From DATIJJ01 sp964612855 (lineage in GTDB: Bacteria; Pseudomonadota; Gammaproteobacteria; DSM-16500): a DNA stretch of 25,256 nt. This document shows positions 22,739-25,256 of the stretch, one piece after another (the stretch's first letter is position 1; the number at the start of each line of letters is the position of its first letter). Made by a program: the position numbers and the translations under genes. A model generated the notes under the pieces. That model ran no database searches. It was not told the DNA's origin and worked only from the letters and a program-made list of their open reading frames with translations. The stretch lies in the NCBI GenBank assembly GCA_964612855.1, contig CAZTDR010000040.1, forward strand, positions 1-25,256, in the 5' to 3' direction.

Positions 22739-23543
22739 CCCCACTTCAGTAGACACGTAATTTTGATAAACTACGAGTCAACGAAAGAGGTGTTAGAAAT
22801 GAAAAGAACAGTAAGAAAATATACAGCCGAGTTTAAACAAGAAGCAGTTAATTTAGCCTTCAAATTACCATCGATTAGCCAAGCAGCGAAAGAGCTGGGC
22901 ATTCCTATGCCAACACTGCATAGCTGGATTCAGCAATTGAAATCCAAGCCAACCATTAAAGAAGTTGACCCAAATAAAGCACAAGATGTTGCGAAGTTGC
23001 TCGAGGAAAATCGGCGATTGCACAAGGAGCTTGCCATTGCTAAAGAGGAGAAAGAGATACTAAAAAAGGCGGCGGGGTACTTTGCTCAACACCAGAAGTA
23101 AAGTACAGGTTTATTAAAGAAAACGGCGACAATTTTAGTATTAAAAGGATGTGTCCCATGCTTTCAATAGAACGAAGTGGCTACTATGCGTGGCTTAAAA
23201 GGAAGCCAGGTATACGTGCGATATTGAACGAAAAATTGGATAAAAAGACCCTCGATATTTTCAATAAGCATAAAAGCCGATATGGAGCGCAGCGTATTTC
23301 TGATGAGCTGCGCGACGATGGAGAAATATGCAGCAAAAATCGAATTGCAAGAAGGATGAGACATCTTGGTCTACGTGCTAAAGCAAAGAAAAAGTTTAAA
23401 GTCACTACTGACTCTAAGCACAATTTACCTGTTGCGCCAAACTTACTGCAGCGTGATTTTACGGCACATGCGCCCAATCAGAAATGGTGTGGCGATATCA
23501 GCTATGTTTGGACAGATGAAGGGTGGATGTATTTAGCTGTTGT
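22731..23543 (+). mobile_element. IS3-family insertion sequence, 3'-truncated
   Basis: The left end is taken at TGATCTAACCCCACTTCAGT (22731-), where the integrase reading frame breaks; TG at the terminus fits the IS3 family. Inside are orfA and the first part of orfB. The right end is missing: the orfB sequence departs from the family near 23543, and no inverted copy of the left end follows in the next 500 bp. The exact right breakpoint is uncertain by a few bases. Confidence 0.85.
22799..23101 (+). CDS. IS3-family transposase OrfA
   Basis: A 100-residue OrfA. An N-terminal helix-turn-helix (MKRTVRKYTAEFKQEAVNLA, then SQAAKELGIPMPTLHSWIQQ) binds the IS ends and is followed by a leucine-zipper-like coiled coil (VAKLLEENRRLHKELAIAKEEKEILKKAA as a region, about 62-92). 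The start is ATG 22799 with AGAGGTG 7 nt upstream. Near its end, A-AAA-AAG (23062-23068) is in the zero frame, the classic -1 frameshift heptamer of the family, which would join OrfA to OrfB. OrfA itself is intact, but no active transposase can be made from this copy. Confidence 0.92.
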   Translation: MKRTVRKYTAEFKQEAVNLAFKLPSISQAAKELGIPMPTLHSWIQQLKSKPTIKEVDPNKAQDVAKLLEENRRLHKELAIAKEEKEILKKAAGYFAQHQK

Positions 23544-23556
23544 GGGAGGGGCATAA
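23062..23556 (+). pseudogene. IS3-family transposase OrfB, truncated
   Basis: This frame is open from the slippery heptamer (23062) and needs no start of its own if frameshifting supplies it; an ATG exists at 23149. It shows the HTH_21 region (SRYGAQRISDELRDDGEI) and the beginning of the integrase core, PNQKWCGDISYVWTDEGWMY, with the first catalytic Asp in GDISY. After LAVV the family would continue with IDLFSR-like residues, but the sequence turns to GGA and stops. The second Asp and the Glu of the DDE triad are lost, so the gene is inactive. Confidence 0.9.
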
Positions 23557-23574
23557 ATTTTTAAACAGTAAACA

Positions 23575-23637
23575 GTGTCAAGTAACCTCATTTAGTATTT
23601 TTTAGATAGGAATGTATATAATGAGGTTACTTGACAC
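23575..23637. repeat. 63-bp palindrome with perfect 17-bp arms
   Basis: GTGTCAAGTAACCTCAT (23575-23591) and its exact reverse complement (23621-23637) flank a 29-nt AT-rich centre. There is no coding capacity. Size and structure fit a small non-autonomous element or a pair of joined insertion-sequence ends. It sits at the boundary of two broken insertion sequences and on the minus strand cuts the reading frame described at 23638. Confidence 0.85.
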
Positions 23638-23762
23638 CATTTCTTTTTCATGCTCATTTGCCTCATTATGTTCCGCCTCCACTCGGTAACATGTATTTTG
23701 AGGCAACGACTTATTTTTCATGGGTTATCCACAGGTCTTCGGTAACATTTATTTTGAGGCAA
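23638..23762 (-). mobile_element. Remnant of the left end of a second insertion sequence
   Basis: Two 24-bp direct repeats (23739-23762 and 23683-23706, one mismatch) have on the minus strand the form TTGCCTCAAAATA...TGTTACCGA. They are followed by GGAGG and, 9 nt later, ATG 23666 starting MRQMSMKKK. The frame then enters the palindrome at 23637 and ends shortly after. Repeated ends ahead of a transposase start resemble IS21-type elements, and the MSMKKK start resembles a group of integrase-type transposases I remember, but the remaining nine codons cannot prove a family. A perfect DnaA-box-like 9-mer TTATCCACA (23725-23733) between the repeats is probably fortuitous. Confidence 0.5.
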
Positions 23763-23788
23763 TTCGGTACCACAAAATGATCTGATTT

Positions 23789-23805
23789 CTTAAGATAATG
23801 TTAAT
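23789..23805. promoter_or_regulatory. Possible PmrA box upstream of the 287-residue gene
   Basis: CTTAAG-ATAAT-GTTAAT (23789-23805) matches the PmrA response-regulator box YTTAAK-N5-YTTAAK at every fixed position except the first base of the second half. It lies 57 bp before ATG 23862. In Legionella and Coxiella PmrA activates many genes for Dot/Icm-secreted proteins. No good -10 is seen at the ideal spacing (TGTATT at 23821-23826 is weak). Confidence 0.35.
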
Positions 23806-23861
23806 ATTCATCTCTTAGACTGTATTTCCTGGCGAAAAGCAATACTGATGAGGTAATAACC

Positions 23862-24725
23862 ATGCCGCTTAGAATCATTACTGAAGATATATTTGCAGCA
23901 GGATACGAAGATAACATTCCCTTCGAGACCCGCAGAAAGGAATATATAGAAAAGCATAGCAATATATCAGATATTGAGACAGAAATGGAGCTGCTCCGTT
24001 CAGCCATAAGGAGTAACGATTCTGCTAAATTGGAAAATCTTTTGAAAAAAAAGTTTGTTTATAGCTTTCTTGTAGATAACAAATCTGTAGTTCTTGCCTC
24101 GGATTGGTACTATGAGCAGTTTTATAGTGAAGTCGCGAGCAGACCGTTAATAGAAGCTATTTATGTGGACCATCCTGATTATTTTAATAATATTCTTGAA
24201 TTAATGAATGAGCACGAAAGTCTTAAGAACACCTTTTTGTCACAATGGTGCGCAATCATTAAAACAGATGGCAAACTTAGTGACTTACCTTCTAATTTAT
24301 TTGAATTAAAAAATGAAAAATCTATTGCCGACGCTCGCCTAGGTTTGAGAGATATGCGCTCGCATGCGTATGGGACGGATAAAAGCGGGTGTATAAATTC
24401 AACCTGTTCGCGTATTGAAAAACAGCTGAAATTGTTGGAATTAAATCGAAATAATCCGTTCAAGATTGCCCAAGCAAAACAAGCGATTTTCCATGAATTA
24501 AATAACGACGGACTAAAGAAACATCGTCATCCCGCATGGCTACACGCCGTGGGTAATGTCGCCGCTCCTCTGCTCCTCTTTATTCCGTGGATCATGAACA
24601 AGATGGTCAATGGTTATTGGTTCTTTGGAAGTAAAACAATTTCTCAGGGACATGCCCAATCCATTCAGCGTAATATCATGGATCCATCTGAGCAAAATGA
24701 TACTGCAATCCAAGCAAGAAAGTAG
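23862..24725 (+). CDS. Hypothetical 287-residue protein, possible effector
   Basis: I do not recognise this protein. Residues 1-210 are soluble, charged and mainly helical (TRRKEYIEKHSNISDIETEM; LRSAIRSNDSAKLENLLKK), with one segment YVDHPDYFNNILELM that recalls the HPxYA repeats of the 919-residue protein, though one copy proves nothing. A hydrophobic stretch at about 226-254 (AVGNVAAPLLLFIPWIMNKM onward) follows a basic KKHRHP motif and could be one membrane helix or hairpin. The tail is polar (DPSEQNDTAIQARK). There is no signal peptide. GAGG lies about 8 nt before the ATG, so it is translated. Its place in the island, the possible PmrA box and the lack of homologues I can name make an effector role reasonable but unproven. 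Confidence 0.75.
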   Translation: MPLRIITEDIFAAGYEDNIPFETRRKEYIEKHSNISDIETEMELLRSAIRSNDSAKLENLLKKKFVYSFLVDNKSVVLASDWYYEQFYSEVASRPLIEAIYVDHPDYFNNILELMNEHESLKNTFLSQWCAIIKTDGKLSDLPSNLFELKNEKSIADARLGLRDMRSHAYGTDKSGCINSTCSRIEKQLKLLELNRNNPFKIAQAKQAIFHELNNDGLKKHRHPAWLHAVGNVAAPLLLFIPWIMNKMVNGYWFFGSKTISQGHAQSIQRNIMDPSEQNDTAIQARK

Positions 24726-24806
24726 AAAAATAGCGAAGAACAAGCTGATGAGCATGGGATAGACTGATGAGCCAAACGACGGGGTCAACATGGCATCGTT
24801 ATGTGG

Positions 24807-24847
24807 GATTTAGGAAGGAATACCGGCATGGGGTGATTTAGGAAGGA
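24807..24847. repeat. Short direct repeat in the gap after the 287-residue gene
   Basis: GATTTAGGAAGGA occurs twice (24807-24819 and 24835-24847), 28 bp apart. The rest of the gap 24726-25001 has no credible gene. Two related stretches, 24912-24930 (CCCCAAAAGTGCCGAATC) and 24980-24997 (CCCTCAAAATTACCGATTC), look like diverged copies of each other. Confidence 0.5.
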
Positions 24848-25001
24848 TTAATTTTATTTGTTTCAACATGAAGGGGAAGATGTATTTAGTAGAAGGTGTT
24901 CAGTGCAAGAACCCCCAAAAGTGCCGAATCTGAGTTAAGCCATCTCTCAAAATGCTGTTTTAGGGGGGCTAAGCGTAAACCCTCAAAATTACCGATTCAA
25001 T

Positions 25002-25256
25002 TTAAATTTTGGGGCATACAGAAAGTGACTGCGATTTACTGTAATTAACGGGTACTTGACTGGCAGTATTTTCGGTCATTGGCGAAGCTCTCTCAGTAGG
25101 CGCTTTACCTGTAAAAATAGTCGGGTGTCTATATGCAGAATAGTCTTTTTGAGCAGCTGTCTTTTTTACTGCGAATGCATTCCTATGTAACTCCTGTAAT
25201 CCACTGATATAAGTATCAATATGTTGCATACGTTTTTTTGGATCTTGGTCAGTCAG
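25002..25256 (-). CDS. Hypothetical protein, 3' part (5' end outside the window)
   Basis: The frame stays open to the right edge, so the gene is incomplete at its start: the visible product begins LTDQDPKKRMQHIDTYISGL and has 84 residues. The ATG at 25229 has no ribosome site (the upstream stretch is GATCCAAAAAAACGT), which argues for a start further right. The C-terminus is polar, rich in Ser/Thr/Pro/Lys, without membrane segments (ENTASQVPVNYSKSQSLSVC). The segment DTYISGLQELH...VK...KDYSA resembles residues 8-37 of the unknown protein at 14926-15312. Function unknown. Confidence 0.6.
   Translation of the reverse strand: MTDQDPKKRMQHIDTYISGLQELHRNAFAVKKTAAQKDYSAYRHPTIFTGKAPTERASPMTENTASQVPVNYSKSQSLSVCPKI

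Noticed and set aside
23725..23733. Perfect DnaA box TTATCCACA between two 24-bp direct repeats, considered as a replication origin
   Set aside because: There is only one box, with no AT-rich unwinding element or replication gene nearby. The repeats are better explained as insertion-sequence ends.
1..25256. CRISPR array, rRNA genes or a complete tRNA gene
   Set aside because: No regularly spaced direct repeats, rRNA-like sequence or full cloverleaf was seen; only the tRNA-Thr 3' fragment is present.

Overview
The window reads as a gammaproteobacterial chromosome, most likely of the order Legionellales (Coxiella/Legionella/Aquicella/Berkiella-like). The reasons are the order pilin-pilB-pilC-pilD-coaE-zapD-yacG, which I recall from Coxiella and Legionella relatives, an AT-rich coding style, a PmbA gene followed by an M13 peptidase, and several large or small proteins without recognisable families that look like host-directed accessory proteins. 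Genus-level placement is inference; no rRNA or complete tRNA gene is present.

Layout. (1) 1-3760, minus strand: an envelope operon kdsD-kdsC-lptC-lptA-lptB-hpf making Kdo precursor and moving LPS to the outer membrane. The rpoN gene usually found between lptB and hpf is absent. (2) 3877-6636, plus strand: a 919-residue protein with about ten degenerate helical repeats, probably a solenoid, placed between the two envelope operons where many relatives carry yrbG. (3) 6974-10222, plus strand: a PspC-domain small membrane protein followed by mlaF-mlaE-mlaD-mlaC-mlaB, the phospholipid transporter that maintains outer-membrane asymmetry. (4) 10383-14803: darP (minus), a small secreted Ala/Lys/His-rich protein (minus), pmbA/tldE and an M13 metallopeptidase (plus). 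(5) 14926-21002, minus strand: an unknown 128-residue protein, then yacG, zapD, coaE and pilD-pilC-pilB-pilin. PilB is short and lacks the usual N-terminal domain. (6) 21554 to the right edge: a decayed genomic island. It begins at a 44-nt 3' fragment of tRNA-Thr(CGU), which marks an attachment site, and carries a RelE/HigB-like toxin-antitoxin pair, a P4-type integrase cut by an IS3 insertion, a truncated IS3 copy, a 63-bp palindrome, the end of a second insertion sequence, an unknown 287-residue protein with a possible PmrA box upstream, and the 3' part of another unknown gene.

Regions 1 and 3 together match the divergent kds-lpt / mla arrangement of E. coli, so the ancestral envelope neighbourhood is preserved but its centre has been replaced. 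Non-coding structure is notable. Four copies of a ~40-bp REP-like hairpin occur as two inverted pairs (6765-6860 and 10245-10353), and the hairpin arms differ between copies by paired changes. Intrinsic terminators are clear at 10910-10941 and 17073-17104. I found no complete new defence or metabolic system. The best candidates for undescribed biology are the solenoid protein, the PspC-mla linkage, the REP-like elements and the island cargo.
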